Source: Methylococcales bacterium (lineage in GTDB: Bacteria; Pseudomonadota; Gammaproteobacteria; Methylococcales; Methylomonadaceae). From it: 64,000 nt of DNA. The notes below the pieces were generated by a model, which searched no databases, was not told the origin of the DNA, and saw only the letters and a program-made list of their open reading frames with translations. The DNA is taken from the NCBI GenBank assembly GCA_028712795.1, contig JAQTPT010000011.1:17878-81877 (forward strand). Direction: 5' to 3'. The position numbers were made by a program, and so were the translations under genes. This document shows positions 1-8,619 of the stretch, piece after piece. The stretch's first letter is position 1; every line of letters begins with the position of its first letter.

Positions 1-972
1 CCCTTGGTCACCTAATACACTGGGTGCCATATAAACCACCCATTCATCGACCAGTCCTTCAGCCAATAACGCGCCATTGAGCACAGAACCAGCCTCTACC
101 AGTAATTCATTAATCTGTTGCTGCGCTAAAAAAACCATCACGGCTTGCAGATCAAGCCTGCCATTTTTTTCAGCCAGCTGATAAATTTCAAAACCGGCTT
201 CTTGCAAAGCCAGCCGTTTGCGCTCATCAGGCGAGCACGTCAAAATCAGGCTGCGTCCCGCCAGCTTTGCCATCTGCGCAGTAACCGGCATTTGCAACCG
301 GGAATCCAAAACGACTCTGACCGGTTGCAAAACATCCCACGCAACCCGCGCATTTAAGGCGGAATCATCAGCCAATACCGTATTAATACCCGTCAAAATA
401 GCCGAGCTCTCCGCCCGTAACCGATGGACATCCGCTCTGGCCTCCGCTGATGTTATCCATTTGCTTTCCCCGGACGCCATCGCGGTACGTCCATCCAGGC
501 TCGTGGCCAGTTTACTGCGAACAAAGGGACGATTTTCTGTCATCCTTTTAATAAAACCACGATTTATCGTTTGCGCATCTTCTTGTAACACACCACAACT
601 TACTTCAATTCCAGCGGCCTTAAGTTTTTTCAGTCCACGACCTGACACCAGTGGATTGGGGTCCTGCATGGCCACTACTACACGGCTCAAGCCCGCCTTT
701 ATTAGCGCATCGCAACAAGGCGGCGTTTTGCCATGATGGCTGCAAGGCTCCAACGTCACGTAAGCCGTTGCACCTTGAGCATCGTGCACATTTTTTAACG
801 CTTCAACTTCAGCGTGCCCTAATCCCGCTTTAACATGCCAGCCTTCACCGATAATCACATCGTTCCTGACTAAAACACAGCCTACTCGCGGATTGGGGTC
901 GGTTGTATAGCGACCCTTTTTTGCCAGATAAATGGCTCGGGCCATATATAAGGCATCTTGCCGGGCTGACAT
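1..972 (-). CDS. ribD: Riboflavin biosynthesis protein RibD (deaminase/reductase), C-terminus cut by window edge
   Basis: Bifunctional enzyme of riboflavin synthesis: it deaminates the pyrimidine formed from GTP and then reduces its ribose side chain with NADPH. The 324 visible residues start with the deaminase domain, which carries the zinc-site motifs HAEVEAL and TLEPCSHHGKTPPC. The reductase domain follows, with KLATSLDGRTA and the SKWIT segment. The ATG overlaps the stop of nrdR by one base (TAATG), so the two genes are translationally coupled. The nrdR-ribD order is usual in gammaproteobacteria. The reading frame is open to base 1, so the end of the reductase domain lies outside the window. 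Confidence 0.96.
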   Translation of the reverse strand, partial: MSARQDALYMARAIYLAKKGRYTTDPNPRVGCVLVRNDVIIGEGWHVKAGLGHAEVEALKNVHDAQGATAYVTLEPCSHHGKTPPCCDALIKAGLSRVVVAMQDPNPLVSGRGLKKLKAAGIEVSCGVLQEDAQTINRGFIKRMTENRPFVRSKLATSLDGRTAMASGESKWITSAEARADVHRLRAESSAILTGINTVLADDSALNARVAWDVLQPVRVVLDSRLQMPVTAQMAKLAGRSLILTCSPDERKRLALQEAGFEIYQLAEKNGRLDLQAVMVFLAQQQINELLVEAGSVLNGALLAEGLVDEWVVYMAPSVLGDQG

Positions 973-1424
973 TATTTTTTTTGTAAACCTTCGATCATGT
1001 CCGTGAACTCACTCACATCCTGAAAACTACGATACACCGAGGCAAACCGCACAAAAGCGACGTGATCCAGTGAACTCAATTCTTTCATCACCTTTTCGCC
1101 CAACACCTGCACGGGTATTTCACGGTCTCCCGTTTCCATCAACTCTTTTTTTATACGATTGACCGCAGCCTCAATAGCATCACTGTCAACCGGCCTTTTT
1201 TCCAAGGCTTTGAGCATCCCTGAACGCAGTTTGCGTTCTTCGAAAGGCTCGCGATTGCCATCACGCTTAACAATCCGCGGCAGAAGAAATTCAGCCGTTT
1301 CAAACGTTGTGAACCGTTCCTTACAGACATTGCATTCACGCCGACGACGAACCTGATCGCCTTCATTTACCAATCTGGAATCAAGAACCCGAGTATCTTG
1401 TGCTGAACAAAACGGACATCTCAT
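972..1424 (-). CDS. nrdR: Transcriptional repressor NrdR
   Basis: ATP/dATP-sensing repressor of ribonucleotide reductase genes. The 150 residues match the usual family length. The N-terminal zinc ribbon has its four cysteines at positions 3, 6, 31 and 34, and is followed by an ATP-cone domain beginning near residue 49 ([15 protein letters not shown]). The gene is the first of an nrdR-ribD operon and its stop codon overlaps the ribD start. No NrdR box was searched for in the window, because its targets (nrd operons) are not present here. Confidence 0.97.
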   Translation of the reverse strand: MRCPFCSAQDTRVLDSRLVNEGDQVRRRRECNVCKERFTTFETAEFLLPRIVKRDGNREPFEERKLRSGMLKALEKRPVDSDAIEAAVNRIKKELMETGDREIPVQVLGEKVMKELSSLDHVAFVRFASVYRSFQDVSEFTDMIEGLQKK

Positions 1425-1532
1425 AAAACTTAAGCCACTTTATTTATATACCGAAAACCTCGGCCTTTAAATTCAAAATTTGCTATTTTATAACATTTCA
1501 TCCGTTTATCGGTCTTTTATTTTCCTGATCAG

Positions 1533-2555
1533 CTATTTAGCGTTGATCAGTTTTACCGTTCGCCCTTGAGCCGCCGATTGCAAAGCGGCAACAATAATTT
1601 GGCAATTAGCCTTTGCATCTTCAAGCGATAGCGCGGGTTCATGGCCATTTAACACGCACGCACTAAAATGCTCGATTTCGAGACAGAAGTGATTATCTAC
1701 GGTCAAACGTTCTTCGCATTGCCTGCCCTCTTCAGTCCACCAGGAAATGACCGGGACATCACCCGGCAGTTGCCATACGGTGTGGCACTTTATACCGCCG
1801 TTAGTGCCAATAATTTCATATTCGCAGCGCCTCGCGCGTTCAAAGCTGAAATCAAAGTGCGCAAATTTCCCTGCGCCGAAATCAATAATACCGCTCGTGG
1901 TAATATCAGCTCCACTTTCCACATACCTGGCCACCGCTGTCACGGCAACTGGGTCTTCGTCAAAAAACATCCGTGCCGAATGGATGGCGTAACAACCAAT
2001 GTCCCACATGGCTCCGCCGCCGCGTTCGACACTTTCTACCAAACGATATATTCGCGCTGGGCGCATCATAAAGGAATAGCTGGCGCGCACCGACCTCACT
2101 TCACCGATTGTCCCTAACCGGATCAATTCCTGTACCCGTGCATGTTGCGGATGAAACCGGTACATAAAACCTTCCATGACCGCGACCTTATGCTTACTCG
2201 CAGCGGACTGGATGGCTTCGATGTCAGCGACTTTCAGCGCCATAGGTTTCTCGCACAACACATGCTTGCCGCGTTCAATGGCACGCAGAACCCATTCGGC
2301 GTGCTCATGGTTTGCAAGCGGCACGTATACGGCTTCAACTTCAGCATCGTCCAGTAATACTTCCAGATTGTCATACGTCTTTACATTCTGTTGATGCGGG
2401 GCAAACTGAGCCAACGTTTGCGCGGCAGCGCCGGGGCGACGGCTTGCAATTGCGACCAGTCTGGCATTTGATGCTTCAACGATGGCCGGCATCAAGCGCT
2501 CGTTGATACGGGCAGCGCCTAAAATACCCCAGCGTAATTTTGTTTTTATGTTCAT
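1533..2555 (-). CDS. Gfo/Idh/MocA family oxidoreductase
   Basis: NAD(P)-dependent sugar or polyol dehydrogenase-like protein of 340 residues. The N-terminal Rossmann fold opens with WGILGAARI. The CEKPMALK segment carries the lysine of the EKP motif typical of the family, and the C-terminal part is the GFO/IDH/MocA substrate domain (GGGAMWDIGCYAIHSARM). The start at 2555 was chosen because it has an AGGAAAA ribosome site about ten bases upstream and because homologues begin at this point. An in-frame start 72 bases upstream would add an unlikely leader. The substrate cannot be told from sequence. The gene stands alone, with no pathway partner next to it. Confidence 0.9.
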   Translation of the reverse strand: MNIKTKLRWGILGAARINERLMPAIVEASNARLVAIASRRPGAAAQTLAQFAPHQQNVKTYDNLEVLLDDAEVEAVYVPLANHEHAEWVLRAIERGKHVLCEKPMALKVADIEAIQSAASKHKVAVMEGFMYRFHPQHARVQELIRLGTIGEVRSVRASYSFMMRPARIYRLVESVERGGGAMWDIGCYAIHSARMFFDEDPVAVTAVARYVESGADITTSGIIDFGAGKFAHFDFSFERARRCEYEIIGTNGGIKCHTVWQLPGDVPVISWWTEEGRQCEERLTVDNHFCLEIEHFSACVLNGHEPALSLEDAKANCQIIVAALQSAAQGRTVKLINAK

Positions 2556-3005
2556 GGCAGTTTTTCCTTTTCTGTTCCCCCTACTTAAATAAAGAGGGTT
2601 TTGATATATAAAAAAATTCGTCCTCATACAACCAACTATAGTCAGCCATAGGCTATAAAATGTTATCTTTTTTCTACCACTTTATATATGCTTTTTAATA
2701 ACCAAAGCCAACATGCATGCTTGTTTAACAACGATTCCTGAATAGGCGTCATTTATAAAATCCTTATGATAACCTTTATTAGTTTTTAAGGGCGTGCGTG
2801 CTTCAGATACCGTTCGTTTTAGTCGCCCGGCTTTGGGATAAAGGTTGAGCCAATCAGAATCGGCAGATGCCGATACCACATATTAGCCAGCATTCGAATA
2901 GCCATCAGTAGTATTGTACAGATGAACATAATAACCGCTCAAAAACTTGGTAGTTGGTTATAATGCCCGCAAACTTTAGGAAACTGCTCTCACAGGTAAG
3001 CAATA
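2556..3005. other. Intergenic stretch without a recognised gene
   Basis: About 450 bases separate the divergent oxidoreductase and ZIP transporter genes. The first part is AT-rich and probably holds both promoters. A 65-codon open frame on the minus strand (2682-2879) has no ribosome site and no family that I recognise, so I do not call it. The 3' end carries an AGG(T)AAG-type ribosome site just before the ZIP start. Confidence 0.5.
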
Positions 3006-3956
3006 ATGACAATAACAACAAGAACCCTATCAAAATTGCAACACTATTTTGAAACCACAATTGACCGGATTAAAGAAAGCGAGCATTATCAAAAGCTGCA
3101 AGCCATGCCTCTACTTAAGCGCTGGGCGACCGTAGCAGGCCTGTTTTTATTATCACAACTGGTGGTTTTTGGCGGTCTATACCTGATTTTTGGCAAGATG
3201 GTCGTGGTCGGCTTTTTTGCCAGTATTTTAGCCGGATTGGCGACAGGGGTAGGCGCTTTACCTGCGCTGTTCTTCAAGAACATTTCCAAAAACCTATTCA
3301 ACAGCATGCTCGGCGCAGCCGCTGGTGTTATGTTGGCGGCTACTGCATTTTCCCTGCTGGTGCCAGGCATGTCGTACGGCAATTTAATCTGGCCAGGCAA
3401 AGGCATTTATGTTGTTTCCTTGGGCATGATGATTGGCGCGGCGTTTCTGCATTACGCCGATCGCCAACTGCCCCATGTGCATTTTGATTCAATTTCAGAT
3501 GTGCAACTGTCTTCTTTAAAAAAAGTTTGGCTGTTTATCATTGCCATCACTATCCACAACTTTCCAGAAGGCATGTCTGTTGGCGTAAGTTTTGGTTCTG
3601 GAGAAATGAAAAATGGCGTGGTTCTGGCGATTGCAATCGCTTTGCAAAATATTCCTGAAGGTTTGGCCGTTGCCCTGCCATTGGTTGGTTTGGGTTACAA
3701 TAAATGGCGAGCGGTGGGTATCGCCACCTTAACCGGTCTGGTTGAGCCGGTTGGTGGTTTATTGGGCATTACCATGGTGACGGTCTTTCAACCTATTTTG
3801 CCGATTGCCATGGGCTTTGCAGCCGGCGCTATGCTCTTTGTTATCAGTGAAGAGATTATTCCGGAAACGCATTCAGATGGACGTTCGCGCTATGCGACCT
3901 TTGCTTTGATGGTCGGGTTCATCATTATGATGATTTTGGATAACATGCTGAGCTAA
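3006..3956 (+). CDS. ZIP family divalent metal transporter
   Basis: Inner-membrane importer of divalent cations (Zn, Fe or Mn) of the ZIP superfamily, ZupT/GufA-like. The 316 residues contain about eight membrane segments. The two metal-binding signatures are HNFPEG at 184-189 and QNIPEG at 214-219, which form the binuclear site in transmembrane helices 4 and 5. A soluble N-terminal extension of about 40 residues precedes the first helix, and a histidine-containing loop (HVHFD) lies near residue 157. The next gene is a GDT1/TMEM165-like exporter, so the pair may set manganese or calcium levels. The metal specificity is inferred, not seen. Confidence 0.92.
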   Translation: MTITTRTLSKLQHYFETTIDRIKESEHYQKLQAMPLLKRWATVAGLFLLSQLVVFGGLYLIFGKMVVVGFFASILAGLATGVGALPALFFKNISKNLFNSMLGAAAGVMLAATAFSLLVPGMSYGNLIWPGKGIYVVSLGMMIGAAFLHYADRQLPHVHFDSISDVQLSSLKKVWLFIIAITIHNFPEGMSVGVSFGSGEMKNGVVLAIAIALQNIPEGLAVALPLVGLGYNKWRAVGIATLTGLVEPVGGLLGITMVTVFQPILPIAMGFAAGAMLFVISEEIIPETHSDGRSRYATFALMVGFIIMMILDNMLS

Positions 3957-4109
3957 TACGGGTTTAATCCATATAAGCTAACTCGTAAAAAAACCTGCTG
4001 TAACAGATGCCATAGAGTCGCAGATTATAAATAAATTAACTCTGTGAATCTGTGGCGGTTTAATTGTTGCGAGTTATATAACGTTGATCTGACATTTCCA
4101 AGGACAACA

Positions 4110-4814
4110 ATGGATAATCTTCAATACCACTTGCAGCAATTTTTTAACTCTCTGAGCACAGTTAATTTCTTCGAGGTTTTTCAGAGCTCACTGGATCGCT
4201 TTTTATCATTACTCGCCGCAGGCAATTTTACCGAACTATCAGCCTCAGCCGCGACCAGTTTTGCCCTGATTGCGGCGGCGGAAATTGGCGACAAAAGCCA
4301 ACTGGTTTGCATGACATTGGCATCCAGACACAGAGCCATGCCGGTTTTGTTAGGCGCTATTGCCGCCTTTGCCTTTTTAAATATCTTGGCCGTTGTTTTT
4401 GGCGTCGCCATTGCCAGTTGGCTGCCTGAATATATTGTTGCCGCAACCGTTGCCTTCTTGTTTGCCGCTTTTGGGATTCATTCAATGCGAATAAAAGAGG
4501 ATGATGAAGATCTGGACGTTAAGGAAAAAAGCGGTCACGGTATTTTCTTCACCACTTTTTTATTGATTACTGTGGCTGAATTTGGTGACAAAACCCAATT
4601 AGCCGTCGTTGCCTTAAGCAGTACCGCAGTTCCTTTAGCCGTATGGCTGGGCTCAACCACGGCGCTCGTGTCTATATCTGCTCTGGGTATTCTGGCTGGC
4701 CGCACCCTATTACAAAAGGTGCCTTTAGTCTTGTTGCATAAAATTAGCGGAGCAATTTTTCTGGCGCTGTCGGCTTTTGCCGTTTACCGGGCTTATACCA
4801 GCTATACGGGATAA
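4110..4814 (+). CDS. GDT1/TMEM165 family cation exporter (UPF0016)
   Basis: Predicted inner-membrane Mn2+ or Ca2+ exporter/antiporter. The 234 residues carry the duplicated family signature E-x-G-D-K-[ST]-Q, seen as AEIGDKSQL in the first repeat and AEFGDKTQL in the second, each within a three-helix unit. The start at 4110 was chosen because AAGGA lies six bases upstream and the duplicated domain follows soon after. An earlier in-frame ATG at 4044 lacks a ribosome site. Family members in bacteria (for example MneA of Vibrio) export manganese. A yybP-ykoY manganese riboswitch was looked for upstream and not seen. It lies just downstream of the ZIP importer. Confidence 0.9.
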   Translation: MDNLQYHLQQFFNSLSTVNFFEVFQSSLDRFLSLLAAGNFTELSASAATSFALIAAAEIGDKSQLVCMTLASRHRAMPVLLGAIAAFAFLNILAVVFGVAIASWLPEYIVAATVAFLFAAFGIHSMRIKEDDEDLDVKEKSGHGIFFTTFLLITVAEFGDKTQLAVVALSSTAVPLAVWLGSTTALVSISALGILAGRTLLQKVPLVLLHKISGAIFLALSAFAVYRAYTSYTG

Positions 4815-5002
4815 TGATTATTTTTATTCCAGAAGCAATCAACGATTGTGGGCAAAATAATCAGTATTGGGAGTCGGCGTTACGAATTGACCGGCGTCAT
4901 CAGTAAAGGATAAAATCAGGCATTAATTTTTGTGTTTTTGTGGTATACCTAATGGCACTCGATTTAAACGGGCTTTTTGGGTCGCCCGATTAACCCAAAA
5001 CG

Positions 5003-5054
5003 TTAGATTTCATAGAACCACCTCAATGTGAAATCTGGCTAAATACTCATTGTG
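5003..5054. promoter_or_regulatory. Imperfect inverted repeat ahead of the DUF1097 gene
   Basis: The segments CACCTCAATG and CATTGTGAGGTG face each other across a short spacer and would form a stem with a small bulge. The structure ends about 25 bases before the DUF1097 start and could be a leader hairpin or a protein-binding site. It is not followed by a T-run, so it is not a typical terminator. Confidence 0.35.
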
Positions 5055-5078
5055 AGGTGAACTTTTTGGAGATATATT

Positions 5079-5621
5079 ATGGATAAACTAAAAAAATGCT
5101 CTTTAGACCAACTAACAGCACTTTCATTAAGCATTGGCGGCTTGGCTGGAGTTGCAACATTTTTGGCGGTAGGGCCATTAAGCGGATTCTTTTTTATATG
5201 GGCTGCAACCATTGCGTGGGCCGCCTACTTCTTTCTTGGCGCCACCAAGGAAGCCTTAATAAACACCATCGTGTGTGGAATTTTCGGCGTAGTTATGGCT
5301 TGGTTTACCGCCATTCTACTTACCAATGTTCCGCCAACAGCCGTTCTTGGCTTTCCTGCTATGGCGGCTATTACAGTTGCCATTTCAGTCGTGGTTATGT
5401 GCCTTGCAGCCAATATTCCACAACTTGCGACCATTCCCGCTAGCGTATTGGGTTACTCGTCAACATTTGCCTATCTGTTACAAACGCCCGATAAATTGAC
5501 TCAAGATGTTTTGTTGAGTGTTTCCTTGAGCAACCCGTTACTAGTCATATCTGTCTCCATCGTAGTCGGTACCTTTTTTGGCCAGTGGTCAGCACAATTG
5601 AGTGCGAAACTAACCAAGTAA
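5079..5621 (+). CDS. DUF1097 family inner membrane protein
   Basis: A 180-residue, highly hydrophobic protein with about five membrane helices, resembling the DUF1097 family (E. coli YcdZ). The function of the family is not established. The N-terminal region is soluble (MDKLKKCSLDQL). The remainder is rich in alanine, glycine and valine and has no charged catalytic motif that I can see. A ribosome site (TTGGAGA) precedes the ATG. The gene stands alone, between the cation exporter and the glucokinase. Confidence 0.75.
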   Translation: MDKLKKCSLDQLTALSLSIGGLAGVATFLAVGPLSGFFFIWAATIAWAAYFFLGATKEALINTIVCGIFGVVMAWFTAILLTNVPPTAVLGFPAMAAITVAISVVVMCLAANIPQLATIPASVLGYSSTFAYLLQTPDKLTQDVLLSVSLSNPLLVISVSIVVGTFFGQWSAQLSAKLTK

Positions 5622-5648
5622 CCCGATCGCTCAAACAAAGTTGCGTGG

Positions 5649-5673
5649 TGTGTGGGTAAAGCTGCTTTGCCCA
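5649..5673. repeat. Short hairpin, REP-like
   Basis: GTGGGTAAAG and CTTTGCCCAC pair across a three-base loop with one G-U pair. It lies just after the DUF1097 gene and could act as a terminator or be a REP-type palindrome. There is no T-run after the stem. Confidence 0.45.
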
Positions 5674-5815
5674 CCCTACCGCATATTGGCTGTAATTAAT
5701 ATACGCCATATTATTTTCAAGTTTTCCAACTCATGAATCGTCACAGCAGTTCAATCGCGCATAAGCAAAGGCTTTACCTGCACTGCGCATCCAAACATAA
5801 TTTTAAGGAATTTTT

Positions 5816-6571
5816 ATGCTAATTCTCGGCGTAGATATAGGTGGGTCAGGCATTAAAGGAGCCGTTGTTGATACGGTTACGGGCGAGTTGGTCACTGAGC
5901 GTCACCGGATTGAGACGCCACAACCCGCAACGCCAGAAGCGGTTGCGGCAATCCTTGCGCAACTGGTCATTCATTTTAACTGGAGCGGATTGGTGGGCTG
6001 TGGTTTTCCAGCAGCAATTCAACATGGCATGCCACGAACAGCAGCTAATATATCGCCATCTTTTATCGGCACCAATATCGATAAGTTGTTTTCAGAAGCC
6101 ACTAAATGTTCATGTTACACCCTGAATGATGCCGATGCGGCGGGCATGGCAGAAATGCATTTTGGCGAGGGCGCGGGTCAATCCGGCGTTGTCTTGCTGA
6201 TAACGATAGGCACAGGATTAGGGACAGTATTTTTTACTGATGGCAAGCTGCTGCCGAATACGGAATTAGGCCACATGTATTTAAAAAATGGGAAAAAAGC
6301 GGAGCACTATGCATCGGATTCGGTCCGGAAAACCGAAGATCTGCGCTGGAAACGCTGGGGCAAGCGTTTTAATGCCTACCTCACTGAGATGGAAAAGCTG
6401 TTTTGGCCTGATCTGATCATTCTTGGTGGCGGCGCCAGTAAACATTTTGATAAGTTTAAAGGAAAAATTACAGTGGAGGCGCCGGTAAAGCCGGCCGCTT
6501 TTTTAAACCAGGCGGGTATTGTAGGCGCAGCCTTGTATGCACAATCGAAAAATTCTTTTTCCGATAATTAA
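5816..6571 (+). CDS. ppgK: Polyphosphate glucokinase (ROK family)
   Basis: Cytoplasmic kinase that phosphorylates glucose using inorganic polyphosphate (and often ATP) as donor. The 251 residues fit the family. The N-terminal phosphate-binding motif [11 protein letters not shown] is at residues 4-14. The sugar-site region includes GCGFPAAIQ and [11 protein letters not shown], and the second phosphate-binding segment is TIGTGLGT. An AAGGAA ribosome site lies about seven bases before the ATG. The ELGHMYL segment replaces the zinc-binding motif of ordinary ROK kinases, as expected for PpgK. The gene is monocistronic as far as can be seen. Confidence 0.9.
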   Translation: MLILGVDIGGSGIKGAVVDTVTGELVTERHRIETPQPATPEAVAAILAQLVIHFNWSGLVGCGFPAAIQHGMPRTAANISPSFIGTNIDKLFSEATKCSCYTLNDADAAGMAEMHFGEGAGQSGVVLLITIGTGLGTVFFTDGKLLPNTELGHMYLKNGKKAEHYASDSVRKTEDLRWKRWGKRFNAYLTEMEKLFWPDLIILGGGASKHFDKFKGKITVEAPVKPAAFLNQAGIVGAALYAQSKNSFSDN

Positions 6572-6679
6572 CATCTCTTTTCCAGACCTTAAATGATTCT
6601 ATTGGATTCGGCTTTGCATCCCAAAATTCACATGTAAATCAATAGCGCTAACAGTTTGTTTTTAAAAGCCTGAAGTTTC

Positions 6680-7268
6680 TTAAAAATTGACCAGGCTACC
6701 CTGCGTAGCAATACGGTCGCCAGAGAATTTTTCGTGGGCTTGCCGGGCTTGGGGTAAAGCCTTGGCTGTCGAAATAAGCCCCTTTGCTATGTTTGTCCCG
6801 CTTTTTGGCTGCCAATATTGTCAAAAAGTTTGGCGTTTCTTGCGTACCGTATAGGGGATGTTTTCTTGCTCTCACATTTCCAGGTCATTATGACGAACCT
6901 GATTTAGAGCCTGGTTAATCGTTGTTTTATCCATACGCCCGCAGAGCGCAGGGATTAACAAAGTCGTACGATTCATGTCGGCCTGCGGACTTCGTTCAAT
7001 AATATGCTTAAAATTACCAAACAGAGATCCAATAATGTCACTACTGACAAATAACGGCAAGCCGGTAAGTTGCTTCTGAATATCAAGATGTTGTCGCAAC
7101 CATTTTTTGTAGCTGTTTTTTAACGTGGGAATTTTGGGGCATTGTTTCTGAGAGTTGATAACACCGCTCATAGCTGATTTGATCAAGCCCTTTGTTTTTA
7201 AGAATTCCCATCACTTGCGCGATCACTTGGATGGTGCTTGCAAAGCGTTTAATAAAACGTGGATTCAA
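6680..7268 (-). pseudogene. Decayed transposase of unassigned family
   Basis: Three minus-strand pieces line up as one broken protein. The N-terminal part (7268-7083 region) reads MNPRFIKRFASTIQ and continues after a frameshift near 7150 as WLRQHLDIQKQLTGLPLFVS and IIERSPQADMNRTTLLIPA. The frame then continues past a stop at 6872 as EQENIPYTVRKKRQTF before more stops. The pattern suggests a transposase C-terminal half, but I cannot name the family. It adjoins other mobile-element remains on its 5' side. Confidence 0.5.
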
Positions 7269-7441
7269 CTCCGAAGTGCAATCCTAGGAGGCTGTCCGAG
7301 AATAAGACCATCGAACGAGCAGCCCCTTGTTAGGTTCGGAGAAATTTAAAAATCCCTGAGGCTAAATTTAAAATTGACCAGAAAATGCACAGTTTTGACG
7401 TTGGAACTCGTTCATGACGGATTCATACAGTGTATTTTTAC

Positions 7442-8612
7442 CTATATTGCAGGGTTTGTCGTGAAATTCTCAAACTCTGGACGGATTAATCCCGTAACAA
7501 TGGCCTTGGCAATTTTTTTGAAATTGTGTGCGGCACAGACCATTGAAAATTCACCGGCGACTTTTTCTTTACCGCGCACACTGAAGCCACGAAACCCGCT
7601 ATTTTTAATTTGTCCAAACACCGGTTCAACAATTGTTTTGCGCTTACCGTAAACTACTTTGGCGGCTTCCGTTGCCATTTTGCTATTCATCTGTTGACGC
7701 AGTGGTTCTTTGTTATCGGTAGTGATCGTACGGGCTTCTCCTTTAGCCGATTGGCAGCAACGGCTTTGCAATGGACATTCGGCGCAGATTTCCGATGCGC
7801 CTTGATAGACTCGGCTGCCGTCTTGACTTTCGCGTTTCATGGTTAAAACCTGGCCTTCAGGACAGGTAAACGTGTTATCGGCTTCGTGGTAGTCAAAGTC
7901 TGCTTTGACCAGTTTGCGCTCCGAGCTATCCAACGGTATTTTATGGGTCTTTTCACCTTTATCGGTGGCAATGTATGCATCGACGCCGCTTTGCTCCAGT
8001 GCCTGTAGATTGTCTCCAGACCAATAGCCATTATCGGCACTCAGTTTTTCCGGCAAGCGGCCGGTGGTCTCTTGCAGCGCTTGCAGAGCGGGCGCAACTT
8101 CTTGTTTGTCGTTGGCGTTTTGGCTGACATGCTGAGCCACAATGATTTGCAGGCCGGCATCGACGCTAAGGAACGAGCATGAAATAAGTTGAGCAACTTG
8201 GAACTCACATACCAATAATGCCGGGTTTATCGAAGCATGAACTTGATCAGGTTATTTCATGCTCGTTCCTAATCTGGGCATGGTAGGCATAATCGAAGCT
8301 GCCGCCTTTCTTCCCCATGATGCGGGCCTCGGTATCGGCAAAGCTGATCTGCTTTTTGTCGTCGATAGCCTGACCTGGGTTGAGCTGCTCTTCACGTCGC
8401 CTAAAGCGCCTACTGTTGGTGCTCCAGGGCTTTTTTGGCCGCTTTGATTTTAGCCAGCCGTTCTTGTTTGAATTTCAAGTCCTCCGGATTTCATAGCCGG
8501 TTTTATTTTGGTAGCCCTTGTCTTCTTCCTGGTCACAGCGACTGGCTTTTTCAAGGATGTGATTGTCTTCGATCCACTTACGTTACTGGTTCTTCATGTC
8601 CGCACTACGCAG
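7442..8612 (-). pseudogene. IS1182 family transposase, broken by frameshifts and a MITE
   Basis: DDE transposase of the IS1182 group. The intact 3' part (7442-8166) contains SVDAGLQIIVAQHVSQNAND, the CPEGQ and CAECPLQSRCC zinc-finger-like segment, and the C-terminal VEPVFGQIKNSGFRGF motif. Upstream of the MITE the protein continues as DDKKQISFADTEARIMGKKG and FDYAYHAQI. Removing the 100-bp insert plus one TAA target copy restores HAQISVDAGLQ in frame. Further upstream, EDLKFKQERLAKIKAAKKAL is reached only through at least two frameshifts and stops. The true N-terminus is missing. The gene was therefore dead or dying apart from the MITE. Confidence 0.85.
8170..8269. mobile_element. 100-bp MITE, copy 1
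   Basis: An exactly 100-bp element with perfect 18-bp terminal inverted repeats (GGAACGAGCATGAAATAA and its complement). It is flanked by a 3-bp target duplication, TAA, at 8167-8169 and 8270-8272. It interrupts the IS1182-type transposase between the codons for Gln-Ile-Ser. A second copy in the opposite orientation (57094-57193) differs at a single base. It encodes no protein, so it must be moved by a transposase supplied from elsewhere. Confidence 0.9.
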
Positions 8613-8619
8613 CAAGTAT

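Larger units (their letters stand above)
7290..8612 (-). mobile_element. IS1182-type insertion sequence remnant
   Basis: This stretch is the 3' two-thirds of an IS1182-type element. The presumed outer end is near 7290, where GGCTGTCCGAGAATAAG resembles ends of this group. The other side is lost or displaced at the IS1634-type insertion at 8620. It contains the broken transposase and a 100-bp MITE described separately. Exact ends are not certain because the matching inverted repeat is not seen on the other side. Confidence 0.6.

Noticed and set aside
2682..2879. 65-codon open frame on the minus strand
   Set aside because: There is no ribosome site, no recognisable family and no conserved pattern, so chance is the simplest explanation.
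3957..4109. Possible yybP-ykoY manganese riboswitch before the GDT1-type gene
   Set aside because: The conserved core words of that riboswitch were not found in this stretch.
4977..4996. CGGGC / GCCCG hairpin as a terminator for the GDT1-type gene
   Set aside because: The stem is only five base pairs and is not followed by a T-run.
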